Shown here one piece after another: positions 23,027-31,166 of a DNA stretch of 64,000 bases. The stretch is from Oceanicella sp. SM1341 (GTDB lineage: Bacteria > Pseudomonadota > Alphaproteobacteria > Rhodobacterales > Rhodobacteraceae). Within the stretch, counting starts at the first letter, position 1. Every line of letters begins with the position of its first letter. Where the stretch lies: contig NZ_QRGC01000006.1 in assembly GCF_003448965.1 (NCBI RefSeq), forward strand, positions 144,665-208,664. Reading direction: 5' to 3'. The position numbers and the translations under genes were made by a program. Below the pieces are notes generated by a model. The model made no database searches, was not told the origin of the DNA, and saw only the letters and a program-made list of their open reading frames with translations.

Positions 23027-23650
23027 ATGGCTGAAGAGAACGACCATGAAGTCAGGATCCATGAAAGTCGGCGACGGTTTCTCATCGGGTCGGCACTTGC
23101 CGGCGCGGCCCCCCTGTTGCCCGGGGATGCCGGCGCGCAGGCTGACCGCTCCACGCCGGTACCGGAGGCTGCCGGCCCTGCCGGGATCGCCCTGCAGGTG
23201 AACGGGCGCACGCACAGGCTGGAGATGGACGCCCGGACCACGCTGCTCGACGCGCTGCGCGAGCATATCGGGCTCACCGGGGCGAAGAAGGGGTGTGATC
23301 ACGGCCAGTGCGGCGCCTGTACGGTGCTCGTGGACGGGCGCCGTGAGCTCTCCTGTCTCACGCTCGCCGTATCGGTCGGGGAGCGGGAGGTGACGACGAT
23401 AGAGGGCCTCGCCGAACCGGGTGGCGATCTTCACCCGATGCAGCAGGCCTTCATCGATCGCGATGCCTTCCAGTGCGGCTACTGCACGCCCGGCCAGATC
23501 CTCTCCGCGATCGGCTGCGTGCGCGAGGGCCATGCCGCAACGCCGGAAGCCATCCGCGAATACATGAGCGGCAACATCTGCCGGTGCGCCGCCTATCCCA
23601 ACATCGTGGCCGCGGTGATGCAGGCCCGCGATCAGGTCGAAGGGGGCTGA
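23027..23650 (+). CDS. paoA: Periplasmic aldehyde oxidoreductase, 2Fe-2S subunit (PaoA-like)
   Basis: A 207-residue iron-sulfur subunit of a xanthine-oxidase-family enzyme. A Tat signal (SRRRFLIGSALAGAA) at residues 14-28 predicts export of the folded complex to the periplasm. The plant-type ferredoxin domain has CDHGQCGACTVL plus a later Cys (ELSC), and the second helical domain has QCGYCTPGQ and GNICRC, so two [2Fe-2S] clusters are expected. The start was chosen at the ATG after AGGA; an in-frame ATG five codons upstream has no site. Sequence and gene order match PaoABC (YagTSR) of E. coli. Confidence 0.92.
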   Translation: MAEENDHEVRIHESRRRFLIGSALAGAAPLLPGDAGAQADRSTPVPEAAGPAGIALQVNGRTHRLEMDARTTLLDALREHIGLTGAKKGCDHGQCGACTVLVDGRRELSCLTLAVSVGEREVTTIEGLAEPGGDLHPMQQAFIDRDAFQCGYCTPGQILSAIGCVREGHAATPEAIREYMSGNICRCAAYPNIVAAVMQARDQVEGG

Positions 23651-23652
23651 CC

Positions 23653-24672
23653 ATGCGTCCATTCCACTATTCGCGCCCGTCCTCCCTGGCCGAGGCCCTC
23701 ATCGACATGCGGGATGCCCTTGCCGCGGAACCGAATTCCTCCGCCGCCTTCCTTGCCGGCGGCACGACCCAGCTCGATCTCATGAAGCTGGAGGTGAGCC
23801 GCCCCGACCGGCTGGTCGATCTGAACGCGCTGCGCGGGGAGGCAGGCCACATCCGATGGGACGGCACGAGCCTGCGGCTCGGCGCGTTCGCCCGGATGGC
23901 GGAAGCCGCCGACCATCCGGATGTGCGCGCCCGGGCGCCGATGATCGCGCAGAGCCTGTCGCTTGCCGCCAGCGCACAGCTGCGCAACATGGCGACCCTC
24001 GGCGGCAATGTGCTGCAGCGGACACGCTGCGCCTACTTCCGCGACACGTCCTGGAGCGCGTGCAACAAGCGTGTGCCCGGCAGCGGCTGCGCGGCGCTCG
24101 ACGGGGTGAACCGCGCGCACGCCGTGCTCGGCACCAGTGACCACTGCATCGCGACCTATCCGGGGGATTTCGCGCAGGCGCTGCTCGCCCTCGACGCCTC
24201 CGTCGTCATCGCCGGCCCGGGTGGCGGCCGCACCATCCCCTTCGCGCGGCTGCATCGGGCGCCGGGCACGACACCGCATCTCGAGACCAGCCTGCGGCCC
24301 GGCGAGATCATCGCCGAGTTCATCGTTCCGGCCGGCGGCTGGTTCCGTCGCTCGCTCTATCTGAAGGTCCGTGACCGGCAGTCCTACGAATTCGCGGTCG
24401 CTTCCGCCGCCGTGGCCCTGGACCTCGAGGGCGACACGGTGCGCGAGGCGCGGGTCGCACTCGGCGGTGTCGCCACCGTCCCCTGGCGCGCGCGGGAGGC
24501 CGAAGCCCTGCTGCGCGGCCGGAAGCTGACCGAAGAGGCCGCGCGCGCCGCCGCGCAGGCCGCCTTCACGGAAGCGGCGCCCCACGCCCACAACGCGTTC
24601 AAGGTCGAGCTCGGCCAGGAGACGCTGGTGCGCGCGCTGCTGCAACTCGCCACCATGGAGACGCCCCGATGA
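23653..24672 (+). CDS. paoB: Aldehyde oxidoreductase FAD/4Fe-4S subunit (PaoB-like)
   Basis: A 339-residue FAD subunit. The FAD-binding AFLAGGTTQLDLMK and ATLGGNVLQRTRC are present. A Cys-rich insert, TRCAYFRDTSWSACNK plus GSGCAALDG, provides the extra [4Fe-4S] ligands typical of PaoB and 4-hydroxybenzoyl-CoA-reductase-like FAD subunits but absent from ordinary xanthine dehydrogenase. It lies 2 bp after paoA and overlaps paoC by four bases. It has no signal of its own, so export must rely on PaoA. Confidence 0.92.
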   Translation: MRPFHYSRPSSLAEALIDMRDALAAEPNSSAAFLAGGTTQLDLMKLEVSRPDRLVDLNALRGEAGHIRWDGTSLRLGAFARMAEAADHPDVRARAPMIAQSLSLAASAQLRNMATLGGNVLQRTRCAYFRDTSWSACNKRVPGSGCAALDGVNRAHAVLGTSDHCIATYPGDFAQALLALDASVVIAGPGGGRTIPFARLHRAPGTTPHLETSLRPGEIIAEFIVPAGGWFRRSLYLKVRDRQSYEFAVASAAVALDLEGDTVREARVALGGVATVPWRAREAEALLRGRKLTEEAARAAAQAAFTEAAPHAHNAFKVELGQETLVRALLQLATMETPR

Positions 24673-26867
24673 ACCAGCCGTTGTTCCCCGCGCCGGACGT
24701 GAAGCCCGGCCAGACGCCACCGCGCTACGAGGGCCGCGCCAAGGTGACGGGCGAGGCCCGCTACCCGAGCGATGTCCGGCTTCCCCGGACCGCCCACGCG
24801 TATCTCCACACCAGTCGCATCGGCCGGGGCACGATCCGGTCCTTCGACCTGGCAGCGGCGCGCGCGGTTCCCGGCGTCATCGACATCCTGACCCACGAGA
24901 CGATCGGCGACGACCCCCGACACATGCCGGCCATCTACCAGGGCGGCTACATCTCGGATTCCGTCCGCCCGCTCGGCTCGGCCGATATCGTGTACTGGGG
25001 CCAGCCGGTCGCCATGGTGGTCGCGGAGACGTTCGAGGCCGCCCGGGAGGCCGCGCGTCGGATCGTCGTCGCCTATGCGCCTCACCCGACGCTTGCCGCC
25101 GACATCCGGTCAGCCGATGCGGTCACGCAGGCGGTGGAGCCGATGACGATCGACACCGGCGATTTCGCCGCCGCCTACGCGGCCGCGCCGGTCAGGGTGG
25201 ATGCCGGCTACACCACCCCCGCCCAGCACCAGAACCCGATGGAACTGTTCGCCACGCAATGTGCGTGGGAGGGCGACCGGCTGACGGTTCACGAGCCCAG
25301 CCAGTACGTGAACAACGTCAGGTTCGGGCTTGCCGAGCAGCTCGGCATCGACCCCGGGCGCATCCGCGTCGTCAGCCCCTATGTCGGCGGCGCGTTCGGC
25401 GCGAAGGGCTTCCTCACCCAGCGCACGGCGCTGGTGGCGATCGCCGCGCGCCGGCTCGGCCGGCCGGTGAAGCTGGTGGCGACGCGCGAGCAGGGCTTCA
25501 CCGTCTCCGGCTATCGCGCCGAGACACGGCATCGCGTGCAGCTCGCCGCGGACCGCGACGGGCGCCTGCTCGCGCTCCGGCAGGAGGGGTGGGAGCTCAC
25601 CTCGCGCGCGGATGCCGTTGCCATGGGCGCGGCGTCGATGACCGCAAGGCTCTATGCCTGCCCGAACATCTCGGTGCGCATCAATACCGTCGCCGCCGAC
25701 CGGTCGACCCCCGGCTTCATGCGCGCACCGGGCGAGATGCCCTATGGCTTCGCGCTGGAAACCGCGCTCGACGAACTCGCCGTGGCGCTGGACATGGACC
25801 CGGTCGAACTGCGGCGCGTCAACGACACGCAGACCGAGCCGGTTGCCGGGCTGCCCTATACCAGCCGTTCGCTGATGCGCTGTTTCGACGACGCGGCCGC
25901 GCGCTTCGGCTGGAAGGACCGAAGCAGGGAGGCGGGGTCGATGCGCGATGGCGACTGGCTGGTCGGCTGGGGCTGCGCCACCGCCTTCTACCCCACCTAT
26001 GCCGGAAATTCGGCGGCGCGGGTGCGTCTCTCGGCAGACGGGCGCGTGCATGTGTCGAGCGCCGGCCACGAGCTGGGGCAGGGCATGTACACGATGATGG
26101 CGCAGGTGGCCGCCGAGGAGCTGGGCGTGCCCTTCGACCAGGTGACCGCCTCGCTCGGCGATACCGACCTGCCGCCGGCGATCGTGGCGGGCGGCTCCTC
26201 CTCCACCGCCAGCGTCGCGCCGGCGATCATGGCGGCCTGCGAGGCCATCCGTCGCCGGCTGGGCGTGGAGGGAGGCTCCCCGGCCGAGGTCATGCCCGCG
26301 CTGCAGGCGTCGGGCATGTGGGTCGTGGAGGAGTTCGCCGAAGTCCGCGCGCACGGCCTGCCGGCGGAGAGCATGGCAAGCCTCTACCGCGGCAGGGCGA
26401 CGCCGGCGGGCGGCGTGCATCTGGCCGACCGCGTGCAGTTCGCGCTCGGCGCGCAGTTCGTCGAGGTCCGCATCCATGCGCGGACCCGCGAAATCCGCGT
26501 GCCGCGTGCCGTGGGCGCCTTTGCCGCGGGGCGGATCATCAACCCGCGCACGGCCCACGGCCAGCTCATCGGCGGCATGATCTGGGGCATCAGCTCCGCG
26601 ATCCACGAGCGCAGCGAGATCGACCACCGCAACGGCAGCTACATCAACGCGAACCTCGCCGAATACCTGCTGCCGGTGAACGCCGACATCGTCGATGTCG
26701 AGGCGATGATGGTCGCGGAAGAGGACCATCAGGTGAACCGCGCGGGTGTGAAGGGCGTGGGCGAAATCGGCGTGGTCGGCGTGGCCGCCGCGATCTCCAA
26801 CGCGGTGTTCCACGCCACCGGCCGGCGGCTGCGCGATCTGCCGATCCGCCTCGAGGATCTCATGTGA
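24669..26867 (+). CDS. paoC: Aldehyde oxidoreductase molybdenum-cofactor subunit (PaoC-like)
   Basis: A 732-residue catalytic subunit of the molybdenum hydroxylase, oxidising aldehydes to acids. It has the family's first domain (GRAKVTGEARYPSDV), the GGAFGAKGF cofactor loop, the PGEMPYGFALE segment and the catalytic Glu699 in KGVGEIGVVG. Length equals PaoC (about 730), and it would carry MCD or MPT cofactor. The usual fourth gene, the XdhC/PaoD-type cofactor chaperone, does not follow; the next gene is an unrelated GST on the other strand. Confidence 0.92.
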   Translation: MNQPLFPAPDVKPGQTPPRYEGRAKVTGEARYPSDVRLPRTAHAYLHTSRIGRGTIRSFDLAAARAVPGVIDILTHETIGDDPRHMPAIYQGGYISDSVRPLGSADIVYWGQPVAMVVAETFEAAREAARRIVVAYAPHPTLAADIRSADAVTQAVEPMTIDTGDFAAAYAAAPVRVDAGYTTPAQHQNPMELFATQCAWEGDRLTVHEPSQYVNNVRFGLAEQLGIDPGRIRVVSPYVGGAFGAKGFLTQRTALVAIAARRLGRPVKLVATREQGFTVSGYRAETRHRVQLAADRDGRLLALRQEGWELTSRADAVAMGAASMTARLYACPNISVRINTVAADRSTPGFMRAPGEMPYGFALETALDELAVALDMDPVELRRVNDTQTEPVAGLPYTSRSLMRCFDDAAARFGWKDRSREAGSMRDGDWLVGWGCATAFYPTYAGNSAARVRLSADGRVHVSSAGHELGQGMYTMMAQVAAEELGVPFDQVTASLGDTDLPPAIVAGGSSSTASVAPAIMAACEAIRRRLGVEGGSPAEVMPALQASGMWVVEEFAEVRAHGLPAESMASLYRGRATPAGGVHLADRVQFALGAQFVEVRIHARTREIRVPRAVGAFAAGRIINPRTAHGQLIGGMIWGISSAIHERSEIDHRNGSYINANLAEYLLPVNADIVDVEAMMVAEEDHQVNRAGVKGVGEIGVVGVAAAISNAVFHATGRRLRDLPIRLEDLM

Positions 26868-27111
26868 CCCCCCGGGCCGCCTGGGTGCGGAGTTCGCCGA
26901 CACCGCGCGGCGGCCGGTGGACGGGCACACGACCCGACCCCGCGCGCGCCGGCCCCCGGGCTCGGCGCGCAGCGGGAGCGGCCCGTCCTCCGCCCCGGCG
27001 GCGACCGGCCGGTGTTCCCGGGGATGCCGGGGAGGCGGCCATCGCGCCTCCGGCCCCCGGTTCGCGGCGGGCGCGGGGCCGGGTGCGAGCCGGCCGCCGC
27101 GGGCTTCGCGT

Positions 27112-27819
27112 TCAGCGCGCCTTCTGGCCGAAGAGCACCGACTGCGCCTTGCGATCGTCCTGGATCTGGTTGCGCTTCTCCGCCGCCAGGGCGCGGCCGG
27201 CCTGCACGCCGGGGCGGCTGCCCACGCGCTCCAGCCAGGCCTGCAGGTTCTTCAGCCCGGAGATGTCCTGCTGCTGGCCCTCCCAGAGCGAGGCCCAGGG
27301 CCAGATCGCCATGTCGGCGATGGAATAGGCGCCGGCCACGAAGTCGCGCCCCTCGAGCCTGCGGTCGAGCACGCCGTAGAGCCGGCCCACCTCATTGCGG
27401 TAGCGGTCCTTGGCGTAGGGCAGGTCGTTGGGCGGGTCCATCGCCGGGGCGTACTTGAGGAAGTGATGCGCCTGGCCGGCCATGGGGCCCACGCCGCCCA
27501 TCTGCCACATCAGCCATTCCTCGACTTCCACCTGCTCGCGCGGGGTGCTGCCGTAGAAGCGGCCGGTCTTGCGGGCGAGGTACTGCAGGATGGCGCCGCT
27601 CTCGAACACCGAGATCGGCTTGCCGTCCGGCCCCTCGGGGTCGACGATGGCGGGCATGCGGTTGTTCGGCGCGATCTTCAGGAACCCGGGCTCGAACTGT
27701 TCGCCGGCGCCGATGTTCACCAGGTGCAGTTCGTAGGGCAGGCCCATCTCTTCCAGCGCGATGGATATCTTCCAGCCGTTCGGTGTCGGCCAGTAATGCA
27801 GCTCAATCGGTGCGGGCAT
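27112..27819 (-). CDS. Glutathione S-transferase (nu/Ure2-like class)
   Basis: A 235-residue cytosolic GST. The N-terminal thioredoxin-like half has the active-site loop TPNGWKISIALEE (Thr12-Asn14) of Nu-class YfcG/YghU enzymes, which often act as disulfide reductases. The SNAIL-equivalent is ESGAILQYL, and the alpha-helical C-terminal domain contains YSIADMAIWPW. The gene is single. The 244 bp separating it from paoC hold no gene. Confidence 0.92.
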   Translation of the reverse strand: MPAPIELHYWPTPNGWKISIALEEMGLPYELHLVNIGAGEQFEPGFLKIAPNNRMPAIVDPEGPDGKPISVFESGAILQYLARKTGRFYGSTPREQVEVEEWLMWQMGGVGPMAGQAHHFLKYAPAMDPPNDLPYAKDRYRNEVGRLYGVLDRRLEGRDFVAGAYSIADMAIWPWASLWEGQQQDISGLKNLQAWLERVGSRPGVQAGRALAAEKRNQIQDDRKAQSVLFGQKAR

Positions 27820-27888
27820 GCGTCTCTCCCCTGCTTCGGAAGAGGTTAATGTGGGCCTGCGATGCCCTGCTGCGCAACCCCGCGCGCG

Positions 27889-28881
27889 TCACGATGGGCG
27901 CGGGCCGCCGAACCGCGGGCGGAAGGCGCCGCGGCCGAGCCCCGCGCCGGGCATCGGCGGCAGCGGGCCGAAGCGCGCCCAGCGGGGCTCGTGCTCGGCC
28001 AGCGCCGGGCTGCCGCGCAGGGCGGCGACGGAGAAGATCTCGCGCTCGCGCAGGATGCCGGCATAGAGCGCCATCGCGCCGGGCAGGGTGTAGAAGCCGT
28101 TGTGCGCCACCCGGGCCGAGGGGGCGGCGAGGGCGATGCCGCGCGAGCGCGCCCAGCGGCGGGTGGCCGGCCCGTCGATCTGCAGGGCGAGCCAGTTGCG
28201 CAGGCGCGGCAGGCGGCGGGAGAGCGCGTGGTCCGCCCCCGGGCCGCGCGGGGCGAAGAGCTCGAACAGCGCGTCGAACGGGTCGTTGAGCCGGGCGACT
28301 ATGGAATAGACCTCGGGGCGTGCCTGCTCCGGTGCCGCGGCGAAGGCGGCCTCGGCCCGGCCGGCGAACTCGGCGCCGCCGAGCAGGATCATCCGCCCCA
28401 GCGCCGCGGCGCCCGGGCCGTCGAGATGCGGCAGGGCCGAGAGGGCCACCCGCGCGCCGAGCGAATGGGCGAGGATGTCCACCGGCCTTCCCGGCAGGGC
28501 CGCGCCCAGCCGGTTGAGCAGGCCGGCGAGGGCGGCGCCGGTCTCGCCCGCGCGGTCGTAGACCCGGGCGAAGCCGGTGCGGCCCGAGCGCAGCAGTTCC
28601 GGCAGGTGCGGGGCGCGGGCGGTCCAGCCGAAGCCGATGCACAGGCCGCTGCCCGCCGGGCCGAAGCCGAGCTGCGCCGGCCAGCCGCCGGCCGAGTAGA
28701 GCGAGCCGTGCGGGCAGGCGCCGGGGCTGGCGGGGTCGTAGCGATATCCGTGAACGAGCACGAGCAGCGGCGCGCCCGGCGGCAGGGCCCGGGCTGCACG
28801 GAGCAAGCCCGCGAGGGGAGCGTCATCGGACCCGCCGGGCAACAGCCCCTGCGGCCCGGCGGTGACCCGGAACTGAGCCAT
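27889..28881 (-). CDS. Alpha/beta hydrolase
   Basis: A 330-residue protein with the oxyanion-region LVLVHGYRYDP (40-50) and a nucleophile elbow, AHSLGAR, with Ser140. This marks an alpha/beta hydrolase, probably an esterase or lipase-like enzyme. The start is the last Met before the conserved region; the frame runs upstream through the tandem repeats, but that part is not coding. No signal peptide is seen. The substrate is unknown. It is 69 bp downstream of the GST start, on the same strand. Confidence 0.82.
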   Translation of the reverse strand: MAQFRVTAGPQGLLPGGSDDAPLAGLLRAARALPPGAPLLVLVHGYRYDPASPGACPHGSLYSAGGWPAQLGFGPAGSGLCIGFGWTARAPHLPELLRSGRTGFARVYDRAGETGAALAGLLNRLGAALPGRPVDILAHSLGARVALSALPHLDGPGAAALGRMILLGGAEFAGRAEAAFAAAPEQARPEVYSIVARLNDPFDALFELFAPRGPGADHALSRRLPRLRNWLALQIDGPATRRWARSRGIALAAPSARVAHNGFYTLPGAMALYAGILREREIFSVAALRGSPALAEHEPRWARFGPLPPMPGAGLGRGAFRPRFGGPRPS

Positions 28882-29043
28882 GTCTGCGAACCTGCCTCGT
28901 CGAACGCCTCGCCCCCTGTCTATGCCGCAGCTGCGAAGACCTCGTGTCCCCGGGGTGACGGCACCGTGACACCTCCGCCCTGCAAGCCACGCCCGACAGC
29001 CGCCTCGCCGCCGATCCGGCCAGGTGCACGGCGCCCGGCACGG

Positions 29044-29550
29044 CCCTGACGGCCGGACACCCGCAGGTGGGCGGCACGCGTGAGCCCTGCCGTCGACCAT
29101 GGCAGCCGGAGCCCTCCCGTCCTGCGTCGACCCGCCCCTCGCGGGGCGCGTCTCCTGCGGTTTGGGCCGGGCCGCGCGTGCCGCGCGGCGGGGGGCCGCG
29201 GAACCGGCCCGGCGGGTGGTCATGCGCCGCGGGAGAGTGCGGGGCCTGCCGGGTGCGCAGCGTCCGGCCCGGCCCTGACGGCCGGACACCCGCAGGTTGG
29301 CGGCACGCGTGAACCCCTGCCGTCGACCATGGCAGCCGGAGCCCTCCCGTCCTGCGACGACCCGCCCCCGCGGGGCGCGTCTCCTGCGGTTTGGGCCGGG
29401 CCGCGCGTGCCGCGCGGCGGGACGTCGTGCGGAAGCCGGCCCGGCGGGTGGTCATGCGCCGCGGGAGAGTGCGGGGCCTGCCGGGTGCGCAGCACCCGGC
29501 CCGGCCCAAAGGGCCGGACACCGTCAGGTGGCCGGCACACGGGAGGGGTC
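29044..29550 (+). repeat. 229-bp tandem duplication carrying family 2 repeats
   Basis: Two nearly identical units start at 29044 and 29273 (CCCTGACGGCCGGACACCCG), with a partial third from about 29504. They fill most of the 737-bp gap between the hydrolase and PhyH genes. Each unit contains one family 2 element (29113-29190 and 29343-29418) with TCTCCTGCGGTTTGGGCC and the hairpin CCGCGCG-TGC-CGCGCGG. Open frames across the region are only by-products of the GC bias. Confidence 0.85.
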
Positions 29551-29618
29551 CCGGCCGACAGGCCCTCCGGAGTGAGCGTGGGTCGGGCGCGAGGTCCGGA
29601 CCGCAGGGTTCTGTCGTG

Positions 29619-30656
29619 TCAGAGGCGCGCGGGGTCGCGGCCGGTGAGGTTGCCCACCGGTTGCCAGACGCGGGGCTTTCCGAGGCGGGTGGCGGAGAAA
29701 TCCTTCCAGCCGAGGTGGATGTCGAGCTGGCGGCCGCGGATGCCGGGGAGGGACTGGTAGTCCGCCTCGTTCCAGGGCGTGAACGGGTTGCGCCGCAGGT
29801 AGCCGTGCAGCTCGACCCGGGTGGTGGCGTGGTCGGAGGGCGCGCGGCTGTGGAAGCCGAAGGTGTCGGCCACCACCAGCGTGTTCGCCTTCACCGCCAT
29901 GCGCCGCGGCGCGGCGTAGCCGAGCGCCTCGAGATCGGCCGGCAGGATGCGGAACGAACCGAAGGAATGGTGGGCGCGGGCGTCCGCCCGGGCGGTGAGG
30001 CTCTGGCGGTACTCCCAGTCCAGCCGCTCCGGGGTGAGCCGGTGCGAGCCGGGGGAGAAGATGAACGGCCCGTCCTCTTCGCCCACGTCATGCAGGAACA
30101 GCCAGAACTTCGCGGTGGAGTGGAAGGTGTCGGCGTGCAGGGCGGTCTGCGGGTCGGCCTCGCCGCCCGAGGGCTCGGCGATCACCGTCTGGATGAAGTG
30201 GATCGGCTCGCCCGAGCGGCCGGCCACGTAGCCGGTGAGGGCGCGCAGCGCCGGGTCGCGCACCGCGGCGACGGAGGCGGGCGCGCGGTCGCGGCGCGAC
30301 AGGGTGAGCGGGGTCATCCGCGTGACGGTGTGGCCCTGGCGCATCTCCCATGCGGGCAGCGGCGTCTCGAAGGCCTCGCGGCAGACGGCCTCGAACACCT
30401 CCGGCGGCAGGTAGTTCTCCTTCACCACGAAACCGTCGCGGTCATAGGCGGCGCGGTCGGCTTCGGGCACGGCGTGCATCCGGGCGCGGCGCGCGGCCGC
30501 CATGCGCTCGGCGAAGCGCACGCGGGCGCGGTGCAGGCCCATGCGGTTGAGCCGTGCCGAGCCGATGATCGGGTTGGCGATGAAGGACTTCTCCTGCCCC
30601 ATCACTCCGAGCCCCCAGGACACGGCCTTCACGGGCAGCATCACGTCGAGCTTCAT
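29619..30656 (-). CDS. Phytanoyl-CoA dioxygenase (PhyH) family protein
   Basis: A 345-residue Fe(II)/2-oxoglutarate oxygenase-like protein. The facial triad is visible as His174-x-Asp176 (LHADTFH) and His269 (FGFHSRAPS), and Arg280 (TTRVELH) is the likely 2-oxoglutarate anchor. About 60 residues precede the domain. A GGAGGAAG site precedes the ATG. PhyH-fold enzymes hydroxylate lipids, amino acids or secondary metabolites; nothing nearby indicates the substrate. Confidence 0.87.
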   Translation of the reverse strand: MKLDVMLPVKAVSWGLGVMGQEKSFIANPIIGSARLNRMGLHRARVRFAERMAAARRARMHAVPEADRAAYDRDGFVVKENYLPPEVFEAVCREAFETPLPAWEMRQGHTVTRMTPLTLSRRDRAPASVAAVRDPALRALTGYVAGRSGEPIHFIQTVIAEPSGGEADPQTALHADTFHSTAKFWLFLHDVGEEDGPFIFSPGSHRLTPERLDWEYRQSLTARADARAHHSFGSFRILPADLEALGYAAPRRMAVKANTLVVADTFGFHSRAPSDHATTRVELHGYLRRNPFTPWNEADYQSLPGIRGRQLDIHLGWKDFSATRLGKPRVWQPVGNLTGRDPARL

Positions 30657-30924
30657 GTTGATCTTCCTCCGCCATGCAGGCCCCCGGGGGGCCGGTTTTC
30701 CCTCAGGCTAGCGCCAAATCGCGCCGGTGCAATGCCCGGCGGCGCATCCCGCGCGGCCGGGCCGCGCGCGCCCCCGGGGTGGCAGCCGTGGAGCCCCCGC
30801 GCCTCGCACCCCTCGGCCGCGGCCCGCACCCGGTCCCGGGCGGGATGTGCCGCGCAGGGGGGGCTCCCTCCCGCGGGCCACGGGCCGCGTGACGCGGCGG
30901 CGCGATGCGGGTACATCTGGGCGC

Positions 30925-31161
30925 ATGTCCTCGGCCCGTCCCGTCAAACGCTCGCTCACCCTGCGCGGCCATCGCACCTCGGTGTCGCTGGAGGATGCCT
31001 TCTGGGCGGCCTTCCGCCGCATCGCGGCGCGGGAAGACCTGGCGCTCAACGAACTCGCCGCCCGCATCGATGCCGAGCGCGACCCCGAGACCGGGCTCGC
31101 CTCCGCCATCCGTGTCTATGTGCTGGAGAAGGTCCTGGAGGGCCTGCCGCCGCAGGGCTGA
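30925..31161 (+). CDS. Ribbon-helix-helix domain protein
   Basis: A 78-residue protein with KRSLTLRGHRTSVSLEDAFWAAF and EDLALNELAARID, matching the RHH_4-type ribbon-helix-helix family common in alphaproteobacteria. RHH proteins are DNA-binding dimers; no toxin partner gene is next to it. A longer in-frame start exists but lacks support. It converges on the glycosyltransferase gene, with 5 bp between the stop codons. Confidence 0.78.
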   Translation: MSSARPVKRSLTLRGHRTSVSLEDAFWAAFRRIAAREDLALNELAARIDAERDPETGLASAIRVYVLEKVLEGLPPQG

Positions 31162-31166
31162 GCGCG

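Noticed and set aside
22361..27111. Genomic island integrated at tRNA-Gly
   Set aside because: No integrase and no duplicated tRNA 3' end was found; only position and a slight codon difference support it.
28823..29760. Several overlapping open frames in the 29-kb gap
   Set aside because: They follow the 229-bp tandem duplication and family 2 repeats, differ in frame between units and have no domain.
30925..31161. Antitoxin of a toxin-antitoxin pair
   Set aside because: RHH_4-type protein is stand-alone; the only close gene is a convergent glycosyltransferase.
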